NCBI GenBank assembly: GCA_003427395.1
Contig: BFEA01000295.1
Location: forward strand, 1,263,549 to 1,327,548
Source of the DNA: Chara braunii
Taxonomy: Eukaryota; Streptophyta; Charophyceae; Charales; Characeae
Direction of reading: 5' to 3'
DNA: 64,000 nt
How positions within the stretch are numbered: position 1 is the first letter of the stretch; the number at the start of each line of letters is the position of its first letter. Positions 42,600-53,031 of the stretch are shown here, piece by piece. Position numbers and translations under genes: made by a program. The notes under the pieces were generated by a model. It saw only the letters and a list, made by a program, of their open reading frames with translations, was not told where the DNA came from and did no database searches.

Positions 42600-43510
42600 T
42601 TTTCGTCAGTTTGAGTATGCGATCGACCACAAGGGTACTTAGTGGACTGGTAGGCCCGAAGGCCCGGCACTTAGTCGTGGCCGCACCGTTAGAGGGCTGC
42701 GACGAGAACATTCTGGTGGCGGGTAGGCCCATCCCTAGTTATGGTCGCGATATCCAAGGTCACGGCGGGAAACACTCACGTAACGGAAAAGATCCGTTAC
42801 ACCTTGAGCGTGACGGACAATTTTCAAGTAGTAGGTAGGTTGGTACCTCACCATATCGAGGTAGACGCGGCGTACTTGACTCAGAGGCTGAGTAGGGGAA
42901 GACAAAGACTCAAATTTTTAGAATACCTAGTACCGAAGGGAAGACAGGCACTATACCAAATCTCAGTGCGTGTCCTAGACCTACCTGACACAATCATCAA
43001 CCCAACTGACCCTTCGACCTCTTATGTCGAGGGGTATTACTACTGATCCTAATCACCACGGCGCGCGTCATAATAACGCGCGTACACTCTTAACGAAATT
43101 TTCTTACCGATTTTTCCCCCCGGCCTCAGTGGCCGAGGAATTTAGCTCCCAGTGTCACGCCAAGCGTGCACACCCCTTTTATTCCAGACTGGTTCCGTCA
43201 TGGTAGCCGATGTCGCCACCGTGTCGAATGCAAAGACATGGCAAAATACCCTTGTAAGGGTATTTTGTCCGACAGTATCCCAAACCTCATTAAGCGACGT
43301 CCTCGTCGCTCGAAAGCTATATGTACATAAAGGTGTTTTCCGACAAGCAAATCGTCAAATCCGAATCCTGGAATGAAATATGGTTTCAGGATTGACGTCG
43401 TCACCTTACTTTTCATTATTACTCCCGAGATCTTAACCCGGGTCTCCCACATAAAATATAATGACTGGAAGTGGGGATACTTGATCTGTACTACAGTACA
43501 TGAAATAGTT
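42600..43510 (+). pseudogene. Plus-strand fragment related to the accessory ORF family
   Basis: An open stretch at 42,741-43,046 encodes EKIRYTLSVTDNFQVVGRLV, HIEVDAAYLTQRLSRGRQ, LKFLEYLVPKGRQALYQI. Further on, 43,384-43,515 encodes GFRIDVVTLLFIITPEILTR. Both align in order with the minus-strand ORF at 23,312-23,848 (RIGRLVYNPSELYLEEDVL; LIFRRLVGLDVLHYEF; HFVNMNLVVLQPYELNQRV). It lies in the opposite orientation to E2, so it is a foreign or inverted remnant. Confidence 0.4.
42780..43310. repeat. Second, smaller cluster of perfect hairpins
   Basis: Arms: 42,780-42,787/42,793-42,800 (8 bp); 43,062-43,068/43,076-43,082 (7); 43,121-43,125/43,131-43,135 (5); 43,242-43,253/43,256-43,267 (12, near-perfect palindrome); 43,293-43,299/43,304-43,310 (7). 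Confidence 0.75.
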
Positions 43511-43515
43511 AAGTA

Positions 43516-44759
43516 TGACAACGCACCTTTCCTTCCCCCACACCCTTAGTCTTTGGCCTAGGTATTCGTTGGTTGTTATCAGGGTCAGTGTCCATGTGCG
43601 AACTCAACCCTTCAAACGCGGGTCCTAACCGAGACCTTGGTTGTTCAACTCTCGACATTACTTGTCCAAAGTTGCCCGTTGTCCTGCCCGAAGCCTAATA
43701 CAGGAAGACAAAGGTCTCCATCTCGACCCACCACAGTCTTGCTGATCAGGCGAGAGCTGCGGCCAACCTCGTTGTTGCTTATCGGTGGTTACCCTCGTTG
43801 GTTGCGCAACGATGGGATATTCATCCTATCTTTAAAATTACTAATCTTGACCCCTTCGACATCCACCTGAATAGATCCTTTCATTGGGATGCCCACCCCT
43901 GTAGTTTCTCTTCGAGGCCATAGTCGAAGGGTCCGCTGCCTGGTTATGCTAGGTCAGCAGCCCACGCTGGGAGTTACGTCCCAACGATGTCAATTTTCCA
44001 CCATAGGCTTGGTAATTTTATGCCCTCGGGTTAACCCTTGAGGTGGATGAACGATGCCTTTAAAATAAATCAAATAAATAAGATTAATAAATTGAGCATT
44101 CGTCAGGCTTCCACTCAGGGTTGTGCCCTCCAACTCTTTGATCATAGCTCGGTCAGGCTTCCATTATTTATATATATATAACGATTATTTTTAAAATAAT
44201 TTTTTATTGACTCTTTGTTTGTCAGAATCCACGAAAAAACATCACTTCCATAAAGATTGCCAAAAAATTTCTGCAACAAAATTGATAAGACTCAAAAGAG
44301 TCTATCCATGTCGTAGCATGGTCTCAAACAAGCAATGTACAATCAATCCAACTTTTGAAGCTTCACAAACTCATCAAACTTTCACATGAAATACAGATCC
44401 GCCCGTTCCTCTATCACCTCTTTAGATCTCACCAGAGTCTAGTAGTGATAGACGAAGGGAGATCTTAGGTTACAAGAGACTCAACCAAAGACAAAGATTC
44501 ACACACAATGTGATAAGTGCGTCGTGTTCACTAACTCATCCCCCTGAAAGATATATAAATACAAATATGTTACAGAGTCAGATTGCTATCAAATACCTCG
44601 CATATTTTTTCCTATACTACTTCCTATACTAAGTTTCCTCATCTGACTGAAGAAAGCAACATAACACGTCTCACACCTATCCTCTGTGTAACTGAAGAAG
44701 AAAACACATACCCCATGCTTTAAATCACCCCTTTTCCTATTTCATTACTGTTTTACGAA
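43516..44759. other. No gene recognised
   Basis: A plus-strand frame at 43,700-43,900 (SLADQARAAANLVVAYRWLP, then AQRWDIHPIFKITNLDPFDI) reads like protein but matches nothing I know. The rest is AT-rich. Confidence 0.35.
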
Positions 44760-44804
44760 CCAATACAAGTCATGATTTACTCAGATACATTTACCTACTC
44801 TAAT

Positions 44805-46582
44805 CTAGAAATCAATCTGCAGCCCCAGTATCCTGTGAAGTGCTACCCTGCCTCCCTCATGTATCCTGGAAATGATATGTCTCGTACTGGCCACCAATCT
44901 CTTATGACTGTCATATCTGGTCTTTCCTTCCTTAATGTAAACTGCCAGAATGAAACACTCATCCCTGAGATGCCCTTCTTGAGTGTAGAAGAAACACCTT
45001 TGTCCAGCCAGGCTAGGCTTGATTCTCTTTATGTCTGGCTGTATCGAAGTCTCAGTCTGATTCTCAACTCCCTTTGGTGAGCCCAACTCAGATTCTCTCT
45101 GCTTTTTGCCTTGTCTTGGCAGAGGCATAGCCACACTCTCACTTACCTCCTTTTCTGGTGCAGGAGGCTCTTCTCTCTTCTCCTCAGTCTGTACCCCTTT
45201 CTCTTCACCCTTCTTTCTTTCCGCCATCTCTGTGGCTTCCTTTTCTTTCCCCTGATGGTTCAATTTGAGTGCTTCCATTCCTATCAATATCTCACCCCAT
45301 CTTTTTCTCCCATTCCTGTCCCAACTTCTTTCTCTTTCTGAGATTTTATTATCCAGGTTTATCCCTAGCACACTGACCTCAGATTTCAGACCATCCATCT
45401 TTATTTTCATCCTTCCTATTGTGGCCGCTTCATTTTTCAATTTTTTGTCGTTCATAGTCAGGGCGGCCCTCAATTGACTCACTTCTTTTTGCAATTCCTC
45501 CCTCTCTTTCTTCAATTTCTTCACTTCCTTCCTCATTTCTTTCATATCTCTCATTAAGTTCTCCACCTGGGCATCCCTCTCATCTTTCTTTTTTTTTAGC
45601 CCACTTGTCTCTTCCCTTTCTCTGTCTCCAACCGGCCTCTCTTTCTCAGTTCTCTTGACCTTAGGAGCCTTGCCTCCTTGCTAAATCTCCTTTCCTTCTT
45701 AAGCCTCCTTTACTCCTCCCTCCTTTTCACTCCCCCTTTCCTGTACCTCTTTCATTCCACTTTCAATTACCCTTTTCTTTCCAAGTTTCTTTTTTCTTGG
45801 TACCACATTTGCCCTCATGCTTCTCTTCCTCCCTCTGCTGCCTCCTCATCTTCCTGTTCATCTCCCTTAGCCTGGTCAGATCCCTTGTTGCTGCTCTTGG
45901 GGGAGACCATCGTCGTGTTCTTCAACCTTCTGAAATGCGCATTATCCTTTCTTTCATCCTCTGCCTCCTTCCCCTGTGGCTCAGCCACCTCTCTTCCAAT
46001 CCATAGCCCCTTCTCTTGCAGCCTTTCTTTTCTTGTTTGATCTTGCCTGGCTTGGGTGTAGGTCATCCACAATTCTGCTGTTATTCTCTTCCAGGTTCGA
46101 CTCTCTTCCACAATTCGTTTTACTTCCTCATTTTCACTCTCGTCTGATCTTGCGATCAACTGTTTCTTCTTTTCCTCCTTTTTTCGCTCGCCTATTTCAG
46201 CGGCCAGCTGCAAGCTCTCGATAAAGTCCTCCAGATTGGTTCCATCAAACCTTAAGTCATCCTCCACATCATCCCTTGGGAAGGCCCCCATGTCCTTCCA
46301 TAATCTCTCCTTGCATACTTTTCACCTCGTGCACCCTGCTACCACTCCTTCAATCCTTCTCTTATACATTCCTGCTGCAATCACATTCGCAATTTTCTCC
46401 CTGTCACCCCATTCTCTCCTGAATGCGTACTCTTCAAGGTCTCGAAGGAATACTCGCAGACTGTCTCCAGCCCTGTAAATGGGCAACTCCTCCAAGCTTC
46501 TTGAAACTCTTTAATCCCTCATCGGTCCGCCCTTTCTCAAGGTAGGTCCAGAGGGCCCTGCCACCGCTCCTCTCTGCGCCAT
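44805..46582 (-). pseudogene. Second gag-like gene downstream of E2 integrase
   Basis: Hand reading starts MAQRGAVAGPSGPTLRKGGP at 46,582, about 380 bp past the integrase stop. Capsid-like helices follow (GDSLRVFLRDLEEYAFRREW; LEDFIESLQLAAEIGERKKE; SRTWKRITAELWMTY), then a long coiled coil (MRDMKEMRKEVKKLKKEREE LQKEVSQLRAAL, about 45,560-45,330). A zinc knuckle, CFFYTQEGHLRDEC, has its second Cys replaced by Tyr. Interruptions are a TAA, a TGA and a frame break around 45,600-45,815. No protease or RT follows. It could be a captured gag, a nested element remnant or an element-specific third gene. Confidence 0.65.
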
Positions 46583-46729
46583 GACCTTTTCTTTTCAAGG
46601 GTCACGCCTGCACACAGAGAAGGAGCAAATGACAGGTACAAGGATCAAATCATCATCAAGACAACACCTTTCGTTAATCATAAGCTTGACAATGTTTTCC
46701 TTTATCAGACACTTCATACACGCACATAT

Positions 46730-46739
46730 ATATACACAC

Positions 46740-46772
<33 letters not shown>

Positions 46773-46800
46773 ACATATACATATATACATACATGAGCGT
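46730..46800. repeat. (TA)n microsatellite
   Basis: TATA/CACA-rich run between integrase and the second gag-like gene's upstream region. Confidence 0.9.
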
Positions 46801-46964
46801 ATATATACACACATATCCCCACTTATACCCCTTTGAATCCATGTATGTATCCATATATGTATGAGCATAATGCTAGGCAATTGGGTAAATACCTGCATAG
46901 GAACTGATACACATACGCATGCCTAAACACCTTCCCAATCTATCTAAGCTTTTCATATCGTAGC

Positions 46965-47362
46965 TGAGCTTACCTCTTCTCTGACTCGGAATTTCTTCAG
47001 TCTAGATCCTGAGACCCAGTCCTTCCTTGGAGTCTCATCCATCTCTTGTAGCTCATATGCCCCATGAAGTCCCTGTTTCCTGACTTTGAATGGTCCCCTA
47101 GCCACCGTTTGTCCAATTTCCGCAACCACTACATTTCCAGAGAGGAGTCGTAGAGTAGTACTGTCTCACCAACTTGTAGAGGTTTGAGTCTTACTCTAGG
47201 TAACTTGTCCCACCTTTCCTTATCCTTTCCCTTGCAGTCTGCAATGTTCATAGCCGCTTCCTGCATCCTTTCTTCAGTGACGCTGATCTGCCTTGCCCTT
47301 AGATCTAGCAGTTCCTCCAAAGTCAAGTTGTTCTCAAGGTCCTGCCTGCGCCAAGTTTTCAC
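46965..47362 (-). pseudogene. int: E2 integrase C-terminal region
   Basis: A helical connector (LEELLDLRARQISVTEERMQ, NIADCKGKDKERWDKLPRVR) leads to the C-terminal barrel: VGETVLLYDSSLEM. After a stop at 47,129 comes VARGPFKVRKQGLHGAYELQ and KDWVSGSRLKKFRVREEV. GPFKV is the GPY/F motif. The protein ends near 46,965 without the long basic tail of E1 and E3. Confidence 0.8.
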
Positions 47363-47398
47363 GAAGCTTTCAATAGGAAATGTGGCGTGACGCTCATA

Positions 47399-47668
47399 CT
47401 AGAGTGTCGCAGGCGCATACCCGGTCGTCCTTTTTACAGTGATGTTCTCCACAAAGAACACTGTTCTTAGGAACTTTGGCCAGAGATTCGGCTTCACACT
47501 GGTCCATTTGGCCAGTAAGTTAGTAATTGTGCTATGGCCTCTCTTGACTGGTGCATTCCCCTGTGGATGAGCCCTAGTCGTATAGTTACCATTGACCCCC
47601 AATTCCTTCAGCGACTCTTTCACTTCCCCACATGTGAACTTCGATCCCCTGTCCATTGTAAACTCCAA
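47399..47668 (-). pseudogene. int: E2 integrase catalytic core, distal
   Basis: FTMDRGSKFTCGEVKESLKE contains the second catalytic Asp. HPQGNAPVKRGHSTI occupies the catalytic Glu motif but reads V-K-R where E3 has V-E-K, so the D,D35E glutamate appears replaced by Lys (GAG to AAG). WPKFLRTVFFVENITVKRTT follows as in E3. Confidence 0.82.
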
Positions 47669-48050
47669 TACGAAAGGATATCAGAGATAATATTCTTTAA
47701 TACAATTTGTCAGCGTTGTCTCGGTCTTGTTCCTGATCGCTCTGCCATCAACGAAGCAAGTAAGGTTGTCCCTTGCTTAAAATATATAATTATATCCTCC
47801 AAGACCTAGCGGCATAGCCAGTAGATCCAGGTGGACAATCGCCCCCACTTCCTTGATATATCTAGGATGCAGAGGTTCCTTGTACCTGATAGGCGATCGA
47901 ATTTGACAGGGCACACATGACTCACAGTATTTTCACGTCATCTCAAACATTCTTTTCCAGTAGTAGAGTTCCATTGCCTTTTTTGTAAGTAGCTGCGAAA
48001 CTCTGATGTCCTCCGACTATCCCATCATGCAACGCAGCTACTACGTCAAT
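47669..48050 (-). pseudogene. int: E2 integrase zinc finger and first core segment, broken
   Basis: Hand translation gives ALHDGIVGGHQSFAATYKK, a frameshift, then YYWKRMFEMT.KYCESC VPCQI (the HHCC finger), RYKEPLHPRYIKEVGAIVHL and HLDLLAMPLGLGGYNYIF (first catalytic Asp). Stops fall after EMT, IF and EYYL. Confidence 0.75.
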
Positions 48051-49328
48051 CTATCGATTCCTCCCACATACAACACGACGCGGCGGCCCCCTCTTGTCCC
48101 TGATGAACAAGTGACCACCTTTTACCACATAGTGGTCCCTCATCCTGAGAGTCTTTTCATTCTCTTCTCTCTCTCTTTTATCTCCTGAGAGGAGCAACCC
48201 CATTTCTAAATAGAATCCATCATACCCCTCTTCCTTGAATTCCTCTGAGATCTCTTCTTGTTCGAACTCTCCTTCCTTCTCTTCATCAAATTCGTAATCA
48301 TCCCCAATAACTATCTTATCAGCCTTTACCATTCCTCTCTCATCATTTGTTTGGACCTGTAACAACGAATTCGTCAGGTAGTACATTTTTCCCATCACGG
48401 CTACCTGCTCGTCTGCCTGTTGGACTCCTGCTTCGATCGTTCGTGACTCATCCATTATCCTATAGTTTTCTGCCAGAGCCAACTCCATCATCCATTCTGT
48501 GTTTCTCTCGCCCCAAGAGTCCTCTTCTTCTAATGGTGTGAGTATCAGGGAAGGTTCTCTCATGAATTCGAGCGGTGGATGCCACATTGGATTCCCTCTC
48601 CTCATCTCCTTACTTTCGACAAACATGAACCAACAGTTCACATGAGTTCTCATGTTTTCTCCTTCCTCCAAAAACCCGTCTACTGGAGGCGTTTCTTCAT
48701 TAGATTCTCCTTGATTTCCCCACTCAATTCTGCTCATGTCGTCCGCCCTGTTCTTGTTCCCAGGGATCCGTTCTAACTGGAAGTCGAACATCCAGATATA
48801 GGTGAGCCATCTGGCTATGGTCGGATCTGAGGGCAAGAAGTTCTTGAGCGAGTATACAAGCGCCGTTGAATCGATCCTGAGTACAAACCTCCTCCCAAAG
48901 AGGTAATGCCTAAAGATTCTTAGGCAATGGAGGACTGCCAAGGCTTCCCTTTTAAACTGCGAATAGTTCCTTTCTGTCGAGTTGAGTGTCTGACTTTCAA
49001 ACCTCAGTGACCTCTCCTTTCCTTCACTGTCTGCCTGAATCAAGACCCCTCCCAGGGCGGTTGGCCCAGCGTCAGTTTCAACTATGAAGGGTCTCTCCAT
49101 AGTCGCATCAAACTCTGGTACCCCTAGTACCAAACCTCTCCCTCTGAATTCCTTCTTCAATTCCTCCACCACCTCTTCTTGATGGTTTCCCCACTCCCAT
49201 TCCTGATCCTTCTGGACTAGCTTCCTTAGGTGCGCTGTTTTGCTAGCAAATATTTCTTTGAATCTCCTCCAGAACCCACAGGTGCCAAGGAAACTTCGAA
49301 CTTCACCTACATTTCTGAAGGGAGTGGG
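48051..49328 (-). pseudogene. pol: E2 RT connection, RNase H and RH-INT linker
   Basis: Continues in frame from RT across the TGA at 49,331-49,329: PTPFRNVGEVRSFLGTCGFW. RNase H follows: IVETDAGPTALGGVLIQADS, RFESQTLNSTERNYSQFKRE, WLTYIWMFDFQLERIPGNKN and ADDMSRIEW. A long acidic linker comes next, with a WMMELALAENY segment, then the start of the integrase N-domain (HYVVKGGHLFIRDKRGPPRR). It is a long open stretch and well preserved. Confidence 0.85.
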
Positions 49329-49832
49329 TCATTCTAGGATCTTATTGGTCTTCTTCTGATCAGGGCGTCGACCATATTCGTTGCAAATATATCCCAGAAT
49401 GGTTACCTCCTTTAAACAATGTCTTGACTTTACTCCACTGGCGGTGAGGTTGTATTCTTCTAGTAGAGCTAAGACTTCTCTTAATCCGTGAACATGTTCC
49501 CACACAAACCTTCTCACCCCTGGGGCCACTTCTGTCTCATCCTTCTCAATCGGGCCCTTAACTGCAAGGTCATCTATGTATGGCTCGGTGATCTGAGGGC
49601 TGATTGACTGCATAACCCTGATCCTGCTTCGTTGCACCATGGCCACAACATTGGTCCATCCTTGCAATGCAACATTCATATGGACCAACCCCCTTGCCGT
49701 GTGTATCGAAGTGATGGTCTGCCGGATAGACTTGAAATTGATCATACCCAGAGTAGAGGTCGATGAGTGAGACAATCGACCTTCCTGCACAAGCTTCTGA
49801 CAACTGGTCTGCATTAGGCAACCCTTCAGCAT
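49329..49832 (-). pseudogene. pol: E2 RT palm/thumb segment
   Basis: The relevant part starts near the motif B region (ARGLVHMNVALQGWTNVVAM). The catalytic box is EPYIDDLAVKGP, followed by DETEVAPGVRRFVWEH and NLTASGVKSRHCLKEVTILG. It ends at a TGA that stands for the conserved Trp of W-P-x-P. A frameshift near 49,740 joins it to the upstream RT frame. Its first ~35 residues are out-of-frame overlap. Confidence 0.8.
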
Positions 49833-50319
49833 CCCTTACAGTTACCGCATTCAATCGCTGAAGATCTTGTACCCATCTGAGTACTCCGTTAGGCTTTACA
49901 AAACAGAACCAGGGAGAGACATATGGTCCGCTTGAATATCCCGCAACATCCGTACGGATTTTTCCATATAGGTATTCTACCACTCTTCTGCGATCTTCGG
50001 GGTTGGGGTACTTAGCCCCTCGGACATTCCATGGCTCGTGGGGTACAGTATGAATGCGAATCATTTTTATCTTGTCCACATCCAACCTCCCACGTTGGTC
50101 ATCGTTAAAGGCATATGCCCCATGCTTTTCTCGTATCAACTCCTTCACCAATTCCTCCTCTTGCTTTGTCAGAAACCCAGGTTCCCCTATTATCAATTCT
50201 TTCTCAGTCTCATCGTTGATACTACAGGGCCCATTATGAATGCCTTCCCTCATTCGCTGTATCAGTTCTCTTTCCTGATCATAGTACAGCCCTTCTTCTT
50301 GACTCACTAGAACTGGCAC
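49570..50319 (-). pseudogene. pol: E2 RT N-terminal half
   Basis: Linker helices, then IHTVPHEPWNVRGAKYPNPE, EYLYGKIRTDVAGYSSGPYV, WFCFVKPNGVLRWVQDLQRL and VSLIDLYSGYDQFQV, which contains the motif A aspartate. After about 49,740 this frame is the wrong one and the protein continues in the 49,329-49,832 frame. Confidence 0.82.
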
Positions 50320-50500
50320 AGGGTGATTTTTCTTGTCTACCGTCTTGTACCTCCTTTGGAGCCCTGCTTGAGCCCACCCCTAAAAAATGCTGACCGACAG
50401 CTTGAGCATTCGGCGCATGCGGCACTATTATCTGAGAAGAAGTAGGCGGTCGGTAAACCAGATCGACCCTTCCCCCTTCTGGATCGTCTTGGATCCTTTC

Positions 50501-50640
50501 TGCGAGTGCCCTGACTGCGTCCGAATCAACCATCCTATAGGCCGATACCAGTTCCACTGCGTCACTGATATGCGAGTGCCCTGACTGCGTCCGGATCAAC
50601 CATCCTATAGGCCGATACCAGTTCCACTGCGTCGCTGATA
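50501..50640. repeat. 70-bp direct tandem duplication in the PR-RT region
   Basis: The unit starting TGCGAGTGCCCTGACTGCGT at 50,501 repeats at 50,571 with two substitutions. Because 70 is not a multiple of three it shifts the reading frame. It encodes the DAVELVSAYRMVD(S/P)DAVRAL stretch twice. Confidence 0.95.
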
Positions 50641-51173
50641 TTCGTTAGACTTAATACAAGCCCTTTGGCTTCTTCGTCATCTGACTCCTCTTCTTTTTCT
50701 TCCCATTCCAGTTCTCTCCTCCTATTTTCTGATTCCTCGAATGTGTAGGATCCGACATTGAGCCTGTTCTTCGAGCTGTGTGGGTCGGTATTCCTAAAGG
50801 TGATAACCTCAAAGTTCCCACAGACATGATCACACAAGATCACGAACATGGTGTCGCCGTGCGTGTTCATAATGAGCGATTCGGATCTGTACAGGAATGA
50901 CCCGCCCAATAATATTGGGAGATCCAAGCTGGGCATGACGTAGAAACACGTACGTATCTTGACTCTTCCAACCTTTATCACCACATTCGATGCAACCCCC
51001 ATGTACCCGCTCTTGCCGCTGGCTCCATTGAGAAACCCGCAGTCGTTTTCATCTACTTCCAGTCCTAGTTTCACTGCCATTTCTTCGTTTATAATATTCA
51101 TTTCTGCCCCAGTGTCGACCATCCAAGGACACATCTTCCCCTTTATCATGACATCAATGGACCCTGTTCCCAA
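50562..51173 (-). pseudogene. prot: E2 aspartic protease
   Basis: CPWMVDTGAEMNIINEEMAV has the catalytic D-T-G. FLNGASGKSGYMGVASNVVI and LDLPILLGGSFLYRSESLIM follow, with the hydrophobic I-L-G near the end. It matches retropepsin-like proteases of Ty3 elements. An acidic tail and the 70-bp duplication follow. Unlike E1, the active-site triad is intact. Confidence 0.82.
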
Positions 51174-51904
51174 AACTTCCAGTCCATTTTTCTCCCTGCC
51201 ACGCTCCTGTTTGCCTCTTTGGGAATCAGGTCCCGCATTCTGACCGATGTCACTCTCCGGCGTGATAACCTCGCCTTCACTACTTCTCTTAACTTAGGAG
51301 CTGAAGCTAGAATTTTTTTCAGATTTAGCAATTCATTGTGATCGTCTAGTAGCTTATTTACTAGACCTTTCAGGTCTACCCCTTTTTCGATCGATATCTG
51401 GTACTTTCTCTTTTTGCTTGGCGCTTCGTCTTTTTTGAACCTTCCTTCTTTAACTTCACCTTTCCTTCTCTTAGCCCTGATTTCCGTTTGCCTCTCTTCT
51501 TCCTCCCGAATCTTCTCATCCTCGTCTTCATCACCCTCTACCATAATAGGTGGTTCTTCCTCTGCAGGCTGGGAAGTCTGGGCTTGCTCCATTGGAGGAT
51601 TCCCTCCTGCGGGTCTTCTTGTAGCGAACGGAATCATTCCTCTTACGCTTCTTTGACCCCCACTGTTCTTTGTGGCCGTGTTGGCCCTCAATATTCTTGG
51701 GTTGGGCTCATTTGGCCCATCTCCCGATCCTCCACGTTTCATGGTAAATACTTTCGGGCACTCAGCCCCTTCTTTCCTCGTTTCTTCACATATCCATTGA
51801 AGTCTCAAATGCAGCCTTTGCATCTTATTCACTAGATCCTCCATCCTATCAAACGTGTCCCTGACGTTAATCCGAACGCCATCCTCTTCTGCTTCTTCTT
51901 CCAT
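51146..51904 (-). CDS. E2 Gag-protease linker protein segment
   Basis: 252 residues. A short helical start (DTFDRMEDLVNKMQRLHLRL) leads to a Pro/Gly-rich and acidic middle (EGDEDEDEKIREEEERQTEI), a basic stretch (KKRKYQ), and a helical end with LVNKLLDDHNELLNLKKILA and SAPKLREVVKARLSRRRVTS. It lies between the CCHC knuckle and protease. I know no function; similar helical linkers precede protease in some Ty3 elements. Confidence 0.6.
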   Translation of the reverse strand: MEEEAEEDGVRINVRDTFDRMEDLVNKMQRLHLRLQWICEETRKEGAECPKVFTMKRGGSGDGPNEPNPRILRANTATKNSGGQRSVRGMIPFATRRPAGGNPPMEQAQTSQPAEEEPPIMVEGDEDEDEKIREEEERQTEIRAKRRKGEVKEGRFKKDEAPSKKRKYQISIEKGVDLKGLVNKLLDDHNELLNLKKILASAPKLREVVKARLSRRRVTSVRMRDLIPKEANRSVAGRKMDWKFWEQGPLMS

Positions 51905-51916
51905 AAGGGGTACGTC

Positions 51917-52270
51917 TTATTTGCTTCCTTCGATCCCCATCCGACTCAGTTTTTCTTCTAGTTTAGTTACATCTTCCATCCGTACGGCTGGTCCTTCCTT
52001 TTCTTGCCACATTTTGAACATTCCCGGGGCGTTGGGACCTAGCGCGGCTATGCGAAGGGGCTCTTCTCTAGCGCCTCCTGGAATCTCAGGATCGATCGGC
52101 CTTCCTGTTCTGTCAAACACCTCGCCATCTATGTTCGATGTTATGAGTCCATCGCGCTCGTGAAGTTTCTTGACGTGGCATCGCTTTATTGTGTGTCATT
52201 TGATTCCACAGTGGGTACAAATGCATTTGTTGTAGTCTATCCATCCTCTGCCAAAACCCTGTCCGTTCCA
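51917..52270 (-). pseudogene. gag: E2 gag zinc knuckle region
   Basis: Hand reading gives GWIDYNKCICTHCGIK, a TGA at 52,198-52,196, HTIKRCHVKKLHERDGL. This is a C-x2-C-x4-H-x4-C knuckle with the residue before His, usually Gly, turned into a stop. It continues with ITSNIDGEVFDRTGRPIDPE and a helical segment ending KLSRMGIEGSK. Confidence 0.7.
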
Positions 52271-52378
52271 TGACCCATTTCCTCTACCAAACCCCCTTCC
52301 ATAGCCTTCGTCGTAACCACGACCATACCCCTGCTGGTATTCTTGCCCTACCTAATTCGCACCCCCCTGCAACTGACC

Positions 52379-52678
52379 CTAGTTTCCACCTTCATACCCA
52401 CTCCCTCTATTTCCTGCTCCTCGTTCCCCTTGTTCCTGATTTCTACCAGCATTCCTACCTCTTCCACGTCCTTGTCCTTGTCCTTGTTCTTGGGACCTGT
52501 TCTGGTTTTGTCCTCCCTGGTGATTCGATCCTGGTTGACTCTGCCTGGTTAGTTGAAGTTGTCCCGTGTTTTGGTCTCCTCCCAAATTCTGATTCTTGGG
52601 TAACATGGGATATGGACCCTGCGTAGGCCATGGCCCTACTGGAAAATACCTAGGCCATGCTCCCATAGGCGGACCCAC
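52379..52678 (-). pseudogene. gag: E2 gag Gln/Gly/Arg-rich segment
   Basis: About 99 low-complexity residues rich in Q, G, N and R (QEQGQGQGRGRGRNAGRNQE) just ahead of the zinc knuckle. It is typical of a nucleocapsid-side RNA-binding spacer. Confidence 0.6.
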
Positions 52679-52737
52679 GGGCCATTGACCATATTGTGGT
52701 ATGCTCGTTGACGGCCCCCGTCCATACTGGACTATCG

Positions 52738-52959
52738 CTACTTGTCATTTTCCCGACCTTGTCCTCCGATAACGATATTTTTAGCCTTCCTCTGACACTT
52801 GGTCAGTTTGCCCGTTCCTTCTGATCCTCCATCTTCTGCCTCTTCCTCTCCATCTTCCTCTTCCTTCCTTCTTTTTCCCGATGGCTTTGTCACTGTTAAC
52901 AATTTCGATGGTGTCACTCTTTCCCTAAGCTCTTTTATCTCATTTACCATATTGCTCAA
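52738..52959 (-). pseudogene. gag: E2 gag middle segment
   Basis: Short open piece with VNEIKELRERVTPSKLLTVT and a basic/acidic stretch. It lies between the capsid end (53,032) and the Q/G-rich segment, in a broken frame of the same gene. Confidence 0.5.
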
Positions 52960-53031
52960 TACTCCTCCAAGTACACTATCCGTTCCTTGGATCGTCCCTA
53001 CTGCCTTTCTTTTCTTTCGTTCGACCTTGAT

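Noticed and set aside
44805-45566. Host coiled-coil gene
   Set aside because: The CCHC-type knuckle at its end and capsid-like helices upstream point to a gag-like retroelement gene.
46595-46822. Tyr/Ile-rich ORF in (TA)n
   Set aside because: Microsatellite artefact.
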